From the NCBI GenBank assembly GCA_964481425.1, contig CAYZTM010000014.1:1-64000 (forward strand): 64,000 nucleotides of DNA, given 5' to 3'. Below, in pieces: positions 17,926 to 25,501 of the stretch (the first letter of the stretch is position 1; the number at the start of each line of letters is the position of its first letter). Below the pieces are notes generated by a model. The model made no database searches. It was not told where the DNA came from and saw only the letters and a list, made by a program, of their open reading frames with translations. Origin of the DNA: MKUN01 sp964481425. GTDB lineage: Bacteria; Bacteroidota; Bacteroidia; Chitinophagales; Chitinophagaceae. The position numbers were made by a program, and so were the translations under genes.

Positions 17926-18487
17926 GTGGTGCAGGTACATCAAGATGTTTCTGCAATTTCAATATGCCGGCAAACAGGATGGACTCTTCAACATAGAATA
18001 ATTCTAACATACCCGTATATATCGACAGCATTTTATAACGTAGCTCTTTATACTCCTCAGGTTGCTGCATATATTGATAGGCCGGTATCGCTAGTTTGTG
18101 CAAGCGGCACAGGGAATCTATGATCATAGAGTTGCTTTCCGCAAGTGCATTAATATTTATTTCGTTGCCGATATTTTTACATGCCCCTTTGCAATTAGCA
18201 CAATCATGTCCTTCTTCATTTTTCTCATAAAGGGCTTTAGCCAAAGGCAAAACTACACTTTGTCGCTCAGTGATATCATGCTTTATCGTGAACAGTAGGT
18301 TGAGGCAAAAATTGGTATATATACGCACAGGCGACTGTGTGCCAAGACTCCTGTTCATCTCCAGGATGCGTTGTCTGGCACCTTCACAGGTATTCCTGTA
18401 AGGCTCGTAATATTCAGTATTCAGTTTATCACAAACTTCAGGGAAGTTGAGGCTATAATACTCCAGCAGGTTTAGTTCACGTACCAA
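17888..18487 (-). CDS. Cys-rich hemerythrin-like helical protein, unassigned
   Basis: A 199-residue, mostly helical protein not recognised by name. Residues about 70-90 (IKHDITERQSVVLPLAKALY) and 165-180 (FYVEESILFAGILKLQ) have the spacing and His/Glu content of helices in hemerythrin/RIC-type diiron four-helix bundles. Between them lies a cysteine cluster, HDCANCKGAC. Other cysteines are at about 19, 34 and 61. It may bind iron or another metal and act in redox sensing or cluster repair; this is inference. It overlaps the DUF445 gene tail by 38 bases and lies on the same strand as the downstream end of the TauE/DUF1634 pair. Confidence 0.6.
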   Translation of the reverse strand: MVRELNLLEYYSLNFPEVCDKLNTEYYEPYRNTCEGARQRILEMNRSLGTQSPVRIYTNFCLNLLFTIKHDITERQSVVLPLAKALYEKNEEGHDCANCKGACKNIGNEININALAESNSMIIDSLCRLHKLAIPAYQYMQQPEEYKELRYKMLSIYTGMLELFYVEESILFAGILKLQKHLDVPAPLTEASTVPVQGQ

Positions 18488-18564
18488 TTCTTCTGTACTT
18501 TAAAGCCCAAATGAAGGATACTTTAGCCAGTAAAATGATGATATTGGTCATCGCTGAATAATGA

Positions 18565-18954
18565 TCAGGCTAAACCGCCTATCATGCTGAAAAATATGAT
18601 GCCTGCTACTATAGACGATATGACCACATATAGATAATCTTTCTCTAATAAGAATGCAAAAATGGAGAACAAGACACGGGCAATAGGCGTTGCCAGTAAC
18701 AGCAATATACCAAACTGGATGATGGATAAACTATCCAGCCGAAGCAAGCCTGCGAAGATTCCGTGCAGGGTCTTGTATTGCTCCGGAACATTGTGAAAAG
18801 TATGGTATGGCGGTAGTTCTTTATCGGCAGTAAACAAGTACATCAGCCCACCCAGGCTGGTAACGATAGCAGAGCTTAATACCCCCCATCTTAGCATTTT
18901 GCCAATGATGGTCTGTATATCCTTATCATGCCAGTATTTCTTTGAGAACACCAT
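18565..18954 (-). CDS. DUF1634 membrane protein
   Basis: A 129-residue inner-membrane protein with three hydrophobic segments: WGVLSSAIVTSLGGLMYLF, IIQFGILLLLATPIARVLF and the C-terminal YLYVVISSIVAGIIFFSM. DUF1634 proteins commonly sit beside TauE/SafE transporters. Here the start codon shares a base with the transporter's stop region at 18954, so the two are translationally coupled. A role as a small partner subunit of the transporter is likely, not proven. Confidence 0.85.
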   Translation of the reverse strand: MVFSKKYWHDKDIQTIIGKMLRWGVLSSAIVTSLGGLMYLFTADKELPPYHTFHNVPEQYKTLHGIFAGLLRLDSLSIIQFGILLLLATPIARVLFSIFAFLLEKDYLYVVISSIVAGIIFFSMIGGLA

Positions 18955-19790
18955 TATATTTTTCCCATTATACCGTTATAGATCATTTCGAGCGCCAGCA
19001 GGGTTATTACTATGCTGAATATTTTACGAAGCAGACCTGTACCCGATTTCAGCAATATGCGGGACCCGACCATTGCCCCGGCCAACACACCTAACACTAC
19101 AGGGAAGCAAAGTCCCGGTTCAATATAACCTCTTTGCAGGTACACTACGGCACTTGCAGCAGCAGTTACACCTATCATAAAATTGCTGGTAGTTGTAGAT
19201 ACCTTGAAGGGTACATGCATGATGTAGTCCATACCCAGCACTTTGAAGGCCCCGGAACCTATACCCAGTAACCCCGACATAATGCCTGCCACCACCATCA
19301 TCAGGAAGCCACCGGGCACCCTGCGCATAGCATAGTGTACCTCGCCTTCTGCGGTGGGATAATGACTATTCAATTTCAGCTTTTGGGCCAGCGTAATGGT
19401 ATTATCCGGCTCCAGGTGATCTTGCTTTTTGCGCAGTTGCATAATAGCCGACATAATGAGCACAAGCCCAAATATTACCGCCACAATATGCGATGGAACA
19501 TAGGCCGCTAAAACGGCCCCGACCACGGCACCTATGGTTGTGGCTATTTCAAGGAACATACCCAGCCTGATATTAGTTATCCCCTCACGCACATAAGCCG
19601 CAGCAGCACCGGAAGAATTGGCTATTATAGTAACCAATGATGTACCGACAGCATATTTCAGATCGACACCCAAACCCAAGGTAAGGAGGGGGATAATGAT
19701 AACAGCACCGCCCAAACCGGTAAGCGAGCCTAAGAAACCTGCGAGGAATGCGCCGGCGAGAAGGATGATCGTGAATGTGAGAATGGTCAT
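18954..19790 (-). CDS. TauE/SafE-family anion exporter
   Basis: A 278-residue inner-membrane permease. The two family repeats are visible: GAFLAGFLGSLTGLGGAVII near the N-terminus and VVAGIMSGLLGIGSGAFKVL at about residue 165. Homologues move sulfite, sulfonates or other organic anions. Overlap of one base with DUF1634 marks an operon. The divergent plus-strand genes encode a molybdoenzyme and its maturation factors. An exported oxyanion or sulfur product of that enzyme is possible, but the substrate is not shown. TAGTTTTA at 19816-19823, one mismatch from the -7 consensus, may be its promoter. Confidence 0.9.
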   Translation of the reverse strand: MTILTFTIILLAGAFLAGFLGSLTGLGGAVIIIPLLTLGLGVDLKYAVGTSLVTIIANSSGAAAAYVREGITNIRLGMFLEIATTIGAVVGAVLAAYVPSHIVAVIFGLVLIMSAIMQLRKKQDHLEPDNTITLAQKLKLNSHYPTAEGEVHYAMRRVPGGFLMMVVAGIMSGLLGIGSGAFKVLGMDYIMHVPFKVSTTTSNFMIGVTAAASAVVYLQRGYIEPGLCFPVVLGVLAGAMVGSRILLKSGTGLLRKIFSIVITLLALEMIYNGIMGKI

Positions 19791-19983
19791 TGAAGCAGGA
19801 AGTAGCGTAAAACTAACACAAACATCAGTCCTGAGCGAACCACATATTACAATGTGGAAATTTTAGTGTTTTTTACACAATTCGTATAGTATATTTATAA
19901 TGTAAAAAGATACGAGGGCCTATTGCACCTTTCACGCGTTTTGTTCTTATATTGTTTAACACACCACTCAATATCAGCACATT

Positions 19984-20472
19984 ATGGCGATCGTGTACAT
20001 ATTTAGCGAACCTGCAGCGAGTGGCAAGACCACTGCATTGGAAAACTGGCTGGTCAAAACAGATGGTGCAGCCGGCTTCCTGACCCCCGACATATATGGT
20101 AAGCGAAAGCTGTATGATGTAGTCTCAGGTGATTATTTTGATTTCGAGGTAGATCCCGGGAGTGTCGATGACAGCATAGCGCTGGGAGACCGTTTTTATG
20201 ACAACAATATATACCGCTATGGACAGCAATTGCTACAAGATGGCATGAAAGACTGGCCCCGCTGGCTGATAGTAGACGAGATCACAGAATTGGAGATAGA
20301 CCAGGGCAAAGGTTGGGAACCGGTATTACAACAACTCATAGAAGAGCATTACAACACAGATAACGATTGCGACCTGATGCTTGTAGTACGGGACACACTG
20401 CTGGAAAAGCTGATACAGCACTACAGGTTACATGCTGCTATCGTATTAGACAGGAAGTTTTTCGGTAAATGA
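19984..20472 (+). CDS. Small P-loop NTPase, THEP1/DUF2478-like
   Basis: A 162-residue single-domain NTPase. Walker A is SEPAASGKTTALENWL at residues 7-22. A Walker B-like segment WLIVDEITELEIDQGKGW is typical of the THEP1 nucleoside-triphosphatase family. The C-terminal part (CDLMLVVRDTLLEKLIQHY) matches the same fold. It could be a nucleotide-handling helper for the molybdenum cofactor pathway, because related DUF2478 proteins occur near molybdate genes and this one precedes fdhD. That role is inferred from neighbours. It is separated from fdhD by 51 bases and a promoter. Confidence 0.72.
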   Translation: MAIVYIFSEPAASGKTTALENWLVKTDGAAGFLTPDIYGKRKLYDVVSGDYFDFEVDPGSVDDSIALGDRFYDNNIYRYGQQLLQDGMKDWPRWLIVDEITELEIDQGKGWEPVLQQLIEEHYNTDNDCDLMLVVRDTLLEKLIQHYRLHAAIVLDRKFFGK

Positions 20473-20487
20473 TCCTGCAAAGTCAGC

Positions 20488-20519
20488 TTTCTTATAATCA
20501 CCACTCTTTTGTAAATTTG
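20488..20519 (+). promoter_or_regulatory. fdhD promoter adjacent to the start codon
   Basis: TTTC (20488-20491), 20-base spacer, then perfect TAAATTTG (20512-20519). The ATG begins at 20524, 4 bases later, so the predicted mRNA start coincides with the start codon. Confidence 0.6.
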
Positions 20520-20523
20520 ATAC

Positions 20524-21372
20524 ATGATCAGGTCATCAGTGGCAAATACGGAGATCAGGAAAGTAACGGGTGATGACATCGTCAGTGCTGAGGATGCCTT
20601 AGCTACGGAAGAACCCCTGGAAATCAGGCTTTCCTATGGCCCGGCAGACAAAAGGGTGCAAAAGAGTATCTCCATTACTATGCGTACCCCCGGAAATGAT
20701 GCAGAATTAGCCATAGGGTTCCTATTCTCAGAAGGGATTATCTCATCAAAAGACCAGGTAGCATCTGCAATGCACTTAGATTATGGCTGTAAGGAAGATA
20801 GTGGCGACAATATCATGATCGTAGAATTGGCAGAAGAGGTATATCCCGATATTGCAAGGCTTGAACGTCATTTCTACACCAGTTCCAGCTGTGGCGTATG
20901 TGGCAAGGCTTCTATAAGTGCGATAAGGACCGTATCGAATGTCAACCCGACAACTGACCATATCCGGGTACCTGCTTCCCTATTCTATACCCTCCCCGAC
21001 AAACTCCGTGAGGCACAGGCGATCTTTGGCGACACCGGTGGCCTGCATGCTTCAGCACTATTTGATGCAAGTGGTAATTTATTGGTATTGCGCGAGGATG
21101 TGGGTAGGCATAATGCCTTGGACAAGGTTTTAGGATATTGCTTAAGTAATAGTGATACAAATATTGATAATCAAATACTTTTATTAAGTGGCAGGGCCAG
21201 TTTTGAACTGATACAAAAAGCAGCGATGGCCGGTATAAAAATAGTCGCAGCAGTGGGTGCTCCATCGAGCCTTGCCGTATCGCTGGCAAAAGAGTTTGAT
21301 ATCACGCTGTTAGGATTTTTACGCGGGAAGCGTTTTAATATCTATTCAGGAGAGCAAAGAATAACAATATGA
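20524..21372 (+). CDS. fdhD: Sulfurtransferase FdhD for formate-dehydrogenase-type enzymes
   Basis: Transfers sulfur to the molybdenum cofactor of formate-dehydrogenase-type enzymes, making them active. 282 residues. The catalytic cysteine pair is in SSSCGVCGKAS, preceded by ELAIGFLFSEGII. GDTGGLHASALF, REDVGRHNALDKVLGY and LLLSGRASFELIQKAAMAGI follow. All are family hallmarks. Its stop overlaps the next start by 4 bases (ATGA), and that gene overlaps the molybdoenzyme the same way, so the three are one translational unit. Confidence 0.95.
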   Translation: MIRSSVANTEIRKVTGDDIVSAEDALATEEPLEIRLSYGPADKRVQKSISITMRTPGNDAELAIGFLFSEGIISSKDQVASAMHLDYGCKEDSGDNIMIVELAEEVYPDIARLERHFYTSSSCGVCGKASISAIRTVSNVNPTTDHIRVPASLFYTLPDKLREAQAIFGDTGGLHASALFDASGNLLVLREDVGRHNALDKVLGYCLSNSDTNIDNQILLLSGRASFELIQKAAMAGIKIVAAVGAPSSLAVSLAKEFDITLLGFLRGKRFNIYSGEQRITI

Positions 21373-21743
21373 AACTACGCATAAAGGGAGACTCTATACG
21401 CATCAGGCTCACGCGATCTGAAGTGGAACAATTTGGCAAAGAAGGCTACATAGAGGAGTCGACACATTTTGGCAATACCGTCTTTCGGTATGCCCTGGGC
21501 AGCCGTGAAGGCCTTAATGAATTGTCTGCGGAATTCGGTGATAATAAAGTGACTATGCTGGTGCCCGATACCATGCGCAGGGAATGGTTAGATACTGATA
21601 TTGTTGGCTACAACAATAATATGGATCTTGGTGAGGGAAAAACGCTTTTCCTGCTGCTGGAAAAAGATTTTAAGTGCATAGATGGCGAAGTGCTGGAGGA
21701 CCAGAGCGATAATTATGAAAACCCATTAGCTTCTTGTCAATGA
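21369..21743 (+). CDS. DUF7009-like small protein in the fdhD-fdhF operon
   Basis: A 124-residue soluble protein, probably of the DUF7009 family (from memory). It starts MKLRIKGDSIRIRLTRSEVE and is acidic towards the C-terminus, with a single Cys in DFKCIDGE and one at the end. No enzyme motif is visible. Both ends overlap neighbours by 4 bases (ATGA with fdhD and with the oxidoreductase gene), which argues strongly for a role in the maturation or regulation of that enzyme. Confidence 0.75.
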   Translation: MKLRIKGDSIRIRLTRSEVEQFGKEGYIEESTHFGNTVFRYALGSREGLNELSAEFGDNKVTMLVPDTMRREWLDTDIVGYNNNMDLGEGKTLFLLLEKDFKCIDGEVLEDQSDNYENPLASCQ

Positions 21744-24049
21744 GCGAGGAAATAAAAGAAATACCGAATGCGGAAAACCCCGAAGAATTTACGGGTAAAT
21801 TAAGGCTTACCAGGCCAAAGACGGCAGCGGCAGGTGTGCCTGCCGTTATCTGGAGTGCCCGCTATATATTCCAGGAGGTGGGCGCCGGCCGTGGCCTGAA
21901 GGCCCTTGCAAAACTGAACCAGAAAGATGGCTACGACTGCCCGGGATGTGCATGGCCCGACCCGGACGATGAGCGGTCGCCCATAGCGGAATACTGCGAG
22001 AATGGAGCAAAGGCTATAGCCGAAGAAGCCACTACCCGAAAACTCACTGCACAGTTCTTCGCTGAGAATTCAGTACAGGAATTATCGGAGCTCGATGACT
22101 ACCAGATAGGCAAGAAGGGGCGCGTTGCACAGCCTATGTACCTGCCTGAAGGTGGCACACATTACCAACCGATCAGTTGGGATGAGGCATTTAGCAAGAT
22201 AGCAGGGCATTTACGCAAACTGGCTTCACCCGATGAAGCGATATTTTATACTTCCGGCCGCACAAGTAATGAGGCGGCCTTCCTGTACCAATTATTCGTG
22301 CGCGAGTATGGCACCAATAACCTCCCGGACTGTTCCAATATGTGTCACGAATCAAGTGGTGTAGCGCTCAATGAATCACTGGGCATTGGTAAAGGTTCCG
22401 TTACATTGGAAGACTTTTATAAAGCTGAGGTCATCATCATACTTGGGCAGAACCCCGGCACTAATCATCCCCGCATGCTCTCTGCCTTACAGAAAGCAAA
22501 GGAGAATGGCTGTACGATAATCTCGGTAAATCCCCTGCCGGAAACGGGCCTGATGGGCTTTAATGACCCACAAAGCGTAAAAGGCATATTGGGCATAAAA
22601 GCGAAGCTAACCGACATCTTCCTCCAGGTGAAGCTGAATGGTGACATGGCACTGGTAAAGGCCATTGAATACCTGCTGCTCGAAGAGGAAAAGAAGGCCC
22701 CGGGCACCGTCTTCGATCATGATTTTATAACTAAGCATACCGCCGGCTACAATGAGCTAATAGCAAAACTGGAATCAGAAGATTTTGATACGCTGGTTAA
22801 AGCAAGCGGTATCGATGAGGCACAGATACGGGAAACAGCCGCACTGCTGAAAACAAAGAATAAGATCATTACCTGCTGGGCTATGGGACTGACGCAACAC
22901 AAGAATGCGGTCAATACCATTAAAGAAGTGGTTAACCTGCTTTTACTAAAGGGTAGTATAGGTAAATCGGGTGCCGGTACGTGCCCCGTGCGCGGGCATA
23001 GCAATGTGCAGGGCGACCGCACTATGGGCATCTTTGAAAAGCCCTCCGCGGCGCTCCTCGACAAGATCAAGTGGGTCTATAACTTCGAGCCCCCACGCCA
23101 CCATGGTTATGATGTGGTGGAATGCATCAAAGCGATGTACGAGAACAAAGCAAAGGTGTTCTTTGCAATGGGTGGCAATTTCCTTTCCGCTACACCCGAT
23201 ACCGAATATACCGCTGAGGCACTACGCCGCTGCGACCTTACCGTGCATGTATCTACTAAGCTGAACCGCAGCCACCTGGTGCATGGGCGCGAGGCATTGA
23301 TACTACCCACTTACGGACGCAGCGATAAAGATGTGGTAAACGGCCAGGAACAGTTCGTTAGTTGTGAGAATTCAATGGGTGTAGTGCAAATGTCAAAAGG
23401 CGGTCTGAAACCAATATCTAATGACCTGTTGAGTGAACCGATCATTGTTTGTCGTATGGCCAGGACGCTCTTTGGCGATAAGAGCAAAGTGAACTGGGAC
23501 CTGTATATGCAGCACTATGACTATATCCGAAATGATATAGAGCTCGTCATTCCCGGCTTTAATAATTATAATGAACAGGTACGCAAGCCAGGTGGCTTCT
23601 ACCTGCCCAATACGGCCAGGGTTGGTAAATTCCCAACGAAACTTGAGAAGGCGACATTCACAGTATCCGACATCAGTATACCGCAGCTTGCTGAGGATGA
23701 GTTCATGATGATGACCATACGAAGTCACGACCAGTTCAATACCACCATATATGGACTGCATGACCGTTATCGTGGTGTCAATAACGAACGTAGGGTGATC
23801 TTCATGAACCAGAATGATATCGATAAGCTCGGTCTCAAAGGTGGTGACGTAGTGGACCTAACCAACAATACAGACGGGATAGAACGTGTGGCACACAAAT
23901 TCATTGTGATACCCTACAGCATACCGGAGCAGTGTACGGCCACCTACTTCCCGGAAACGAATGTATTGGTGCCGATCAGTTCTGTAGCAGAAAAGAGCAA
24001 TACACCGACCTCAAAGATGGTGATCATTAAGATACAGCGACATGGGTAG
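21740..24049 (+). CDS. FdhF/YdeP-family molybdopterin oxidoreductase
   Basis: A 769-residue molybdopterin-dependent oxidoreductase of the FdhF/YdeP (formate-dehydrogenase-like alpha subunit) family, cytoplasmic, with no Tat signal. The N-terminal CPGCAWPDPDDERSP is a YdeP hallmark. Other cofactor-region segments are FYTSGRTSNEAAFLYQLF, PDCSNMCHESSGVALNES, GQNPGTNHPRML and RGHSNVQGDRTMGI. The C-terminal dinucleotide-binding domain has TIRSHDQFNTTIYGLHDRYR. The ATG at 21740 overlaps the preceding stop; the TTG at 21734 is less likely. The natural substrate of this family is uncertain, and no redox partner subunit is adjacent. Confidence 0.93.
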   Translation: MSEEIKEIPNAENPEEFTGKLRLTRPKTAAAGVPAVIWSARYIFQEVGAGRGLKALAKLNQKDGYDCPGCAWPDPDDERSPIAEYCENGAKAIAEEATTRKLTAQFFAENSVQELSELDDYQIGKKGRVAQPMYLPEGGTHYQPISWDEAFSKIAGHLRKLASPDEAIFYTSGRTSNEAAFLYQLFVREYGTNNLPDCSNMCHESSGVALNESLGIGKGSVTLEDFYKAEVIIILGQNPGTNHPRMLSALQKAKENGCTIISVNPLPETGLMGFNDPQSVKGILGIKAKLTDIFLQVKLNGDMALVKAIEYLLLEEEKKAPGTVFDHDFITKHTAGYNELIAKLESEDFDTLVKASGIDEAQIRETAALLKTKNKIITCWAMGLTQHKNAVNTIKEVVNLLLLKGSIGKSGAGTCPVRGHSNVQGDRTMGIFEKPSAALLDKIKWVYNFEPPRHHGYDVVECIKAMYENKAKVFFAMGGNFLSATPDTEYTAEALRRCDLTVHVSTKLNRSHLVHGREALILPTYGRSDKDVVNGQEQFVSCENSMGVVQMSKGGLKPISNDLLSEPIIVCRMARTLFGDKSKVNWDLYMQHYDYIRNDIELVIPGFNNYNEQVRKPGGFYLPNTARVGKFPTKLEKATFTVSDISIPQLAEDEFMMMTIRSHDQFNTTIYGLHDRYRGVNNERRVIFMNQNDIDKLGLKGGDVVDLTNNTDGIERVAHKFIVIPYSIPEQCTATYFPETNVLVPISSVAEKSNTPTSKMVIIKIQRHG

Positions 24050-24071
24050 GTGCTAAATTCTTTCGCACCTA
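24047..24071 (+). terminator. Weak hairpin at the end of the fdhF-like gene
   Basis: Seven-bp stem TAGGTGC/GCACCTA (24047-24053 and 24065-24071) that includes the stop codon. There is no strong T-run behind it, so it may only stabilise the mRNA end. Confidence 0.3.
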
Positions 24072-24249
24072 TCGATTCTTAAATCTGAGTATTATTATTG
24101 CAATACGCAGGTGCTGTCAAAGTCGGCAGACCAATATTTACTTTCAAGATCGCTGCATTGGCCATATGAGTCAACGCCAACTTTATTACTCACTTTGGTA
24201 TCTTCAGTTTTTGTTTGTCCGGAGTTACCTAAAAATGTGGATATCTACA

Positions 24250-24281
24250 TTTGGAAGAACTGTGCTGTCAATTGTAATTTG
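24250..24281 (+). promoter_or_regulatory. Promoter of the DUF763 gene
   Basis: TTTG (24250-24253), 21-base spacer, then TAATTTG (24275-24281), a -7 box shortened by one base. The ATG at 24287 is 5 bases after it, again implying a nearly leaderless mRNA. The rest of the 236-base gap before this gene holds nothing else I can identify. Confidence 0.45.
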
Positions 24282-24286
24282 CATTT

Positions 24287-25498
24287 ATGAGCCGATCATT
24301 TGCAGATATGCCATTACATTATGGCCAGGTACCCGCCTGGCTCTATACGCGCATGGGTCTGCTCGGTGGCGCTATTACAGAGGCTATAGTAACAGAATAT
24401 GGCAGGGCTGCCTTCCTGCAGCGCATGAGCGATCCTTTCTGGTTCCAGGCGCTGGGCTGCGTGTTAGGGATGGACTGGCATTCTTCCGGCATCACTACCT
24501 CGGTCATGGGTGCTTTGAAAGGTGCCATCAATAAACGCTCTGCAGACCTTGGCCTCTATATATGCGGCGGTAAAGGAAAACATAGTAAAGAGACACCCGC
24601 AGAGCTGCTGAAAATTGCCGAAAAGACAGGCATGGATGGCAATTTACTTGTACGAAGCAGCAAGCTATCGGCCAAGGTGGATAACACTGCAATACAAGAT
24701 GGCTACCAGTTGTATTTGCACAATTTCATCCTGAGCAGCGATGGTGACTGGTCGGTGATACAGCAGGGAATGCATGGTAATAATGGCATGGCCCGTCGTT
24801 ACCATTGGCACTCGCCTACCCTGACCTCATTCATTGAGCAACCCCACAGTTTCATTTATGGTCACAATGAAGGGCAGATCATCAATATCACTGACAGGCA
24901 GGCCGGCACTACGCGGGAAGGTGTATTAAAACTGGCATCGGAACACCCTGGTAAATTAATACCTGAGATCAGGCAACTCTTCATGCCGGGTCACCACGAC
25001 GTAAAAGCAAAAGATGTGGACCTGAAGCGCCTGGGTTCGGTATTAGCTGTCGCGTATGAGCAGGAAGGGCTCGATATGGAATCTTTACTCCTGCTTGAAG
25101 GGCTCGGGCCCCGTACGCTGCAATCGCTGGTGCTGGTGAGCGAGGTGATACATGGCACCCCATCGCGTTTTGAAGATCCGGCCCGTTTTTCTTTTGCCCA
25201 CGGAGGTAAAGATGGGCATCCTTTTCCTGTACCAACAAAGGTGTATGACGAAACGATACAGACCTTACAGGTAGCCGTAGAACGGGCAAGGATCGGCATT
25301 AATGATAAAAATACTGCCATTAAAAACTTAAGCAAGGCAGCACAAAGATTGGAGGAAAACTTTAAGCCCAATGACAACTTCGAACAACTCATAGAACGTG
25401 AACGCAATGAATCATGGAAGTATGGCGGGCGTACTGTATTCGGTAAGGCAAAACCTCCGAAATCCCAAACAGGAGAAAGTCAGCTAAAGTTATTCTGA
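24287..25498 (+). CDS. DUF763 protein with helix-hairpin-helix-like motif
   Basis: A 403-residue protein of the DUF763 family, common in archaea and scattered in bacteria, function unknown. The N-terminal part MSRSFADMPLHYGQVPAWLY and GMDWHSSGITTSVMGALKGA is conserved in the family. Residues about 270-290 (LLLLEGLGPRTLQSLVLVSE) match the helix-hairpin-helix pattern of DNA-binding repair proteins, followed by DPARFSFAHGGKDGHPFPVP. This suggests nucleic-acid binding. The C-terminus is charged (KSQTGESQLKLF). It ends 3 bases before the convergent desaturase gene. Confidence 0.85.
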   Translation: MSRSFADMPLHYGQVPAWLYTRMGLLGGAITEAIVTEYGRAAFLQRMSDPFWFQALGCVLGMDWHSSGITTSVMGALKGAINKRSADLGLYICGGKGKHSKETPAELLKIAEKTGMDGNLLVRSSKLSAKVDNTAIQDGYQLYLHNFILSSDGDWSVIQQGMHGNNGMARRYHWHSPTLTSFIEQPHSFIYGHNEGQIINITDRQAGTTREGVLKLASEHPGKLIPEIRQLFMPGHHDVKAKDVDLKRLGSVLAVAYEQEGLDMESLLLLEGLGPRTLQSLVLVSEVIHGTPSRFEDPARFSFAHGGKDGHPFPVPTKVYDETIQTLQVAVERARIGINDKNTAIKNLSKAAQRLEENFKPNDNFEQLIERERNESWKYGGRTVFGKAKPPKSQTGESQLKLF

Positions 25499-25501
25499 GG
25501 C

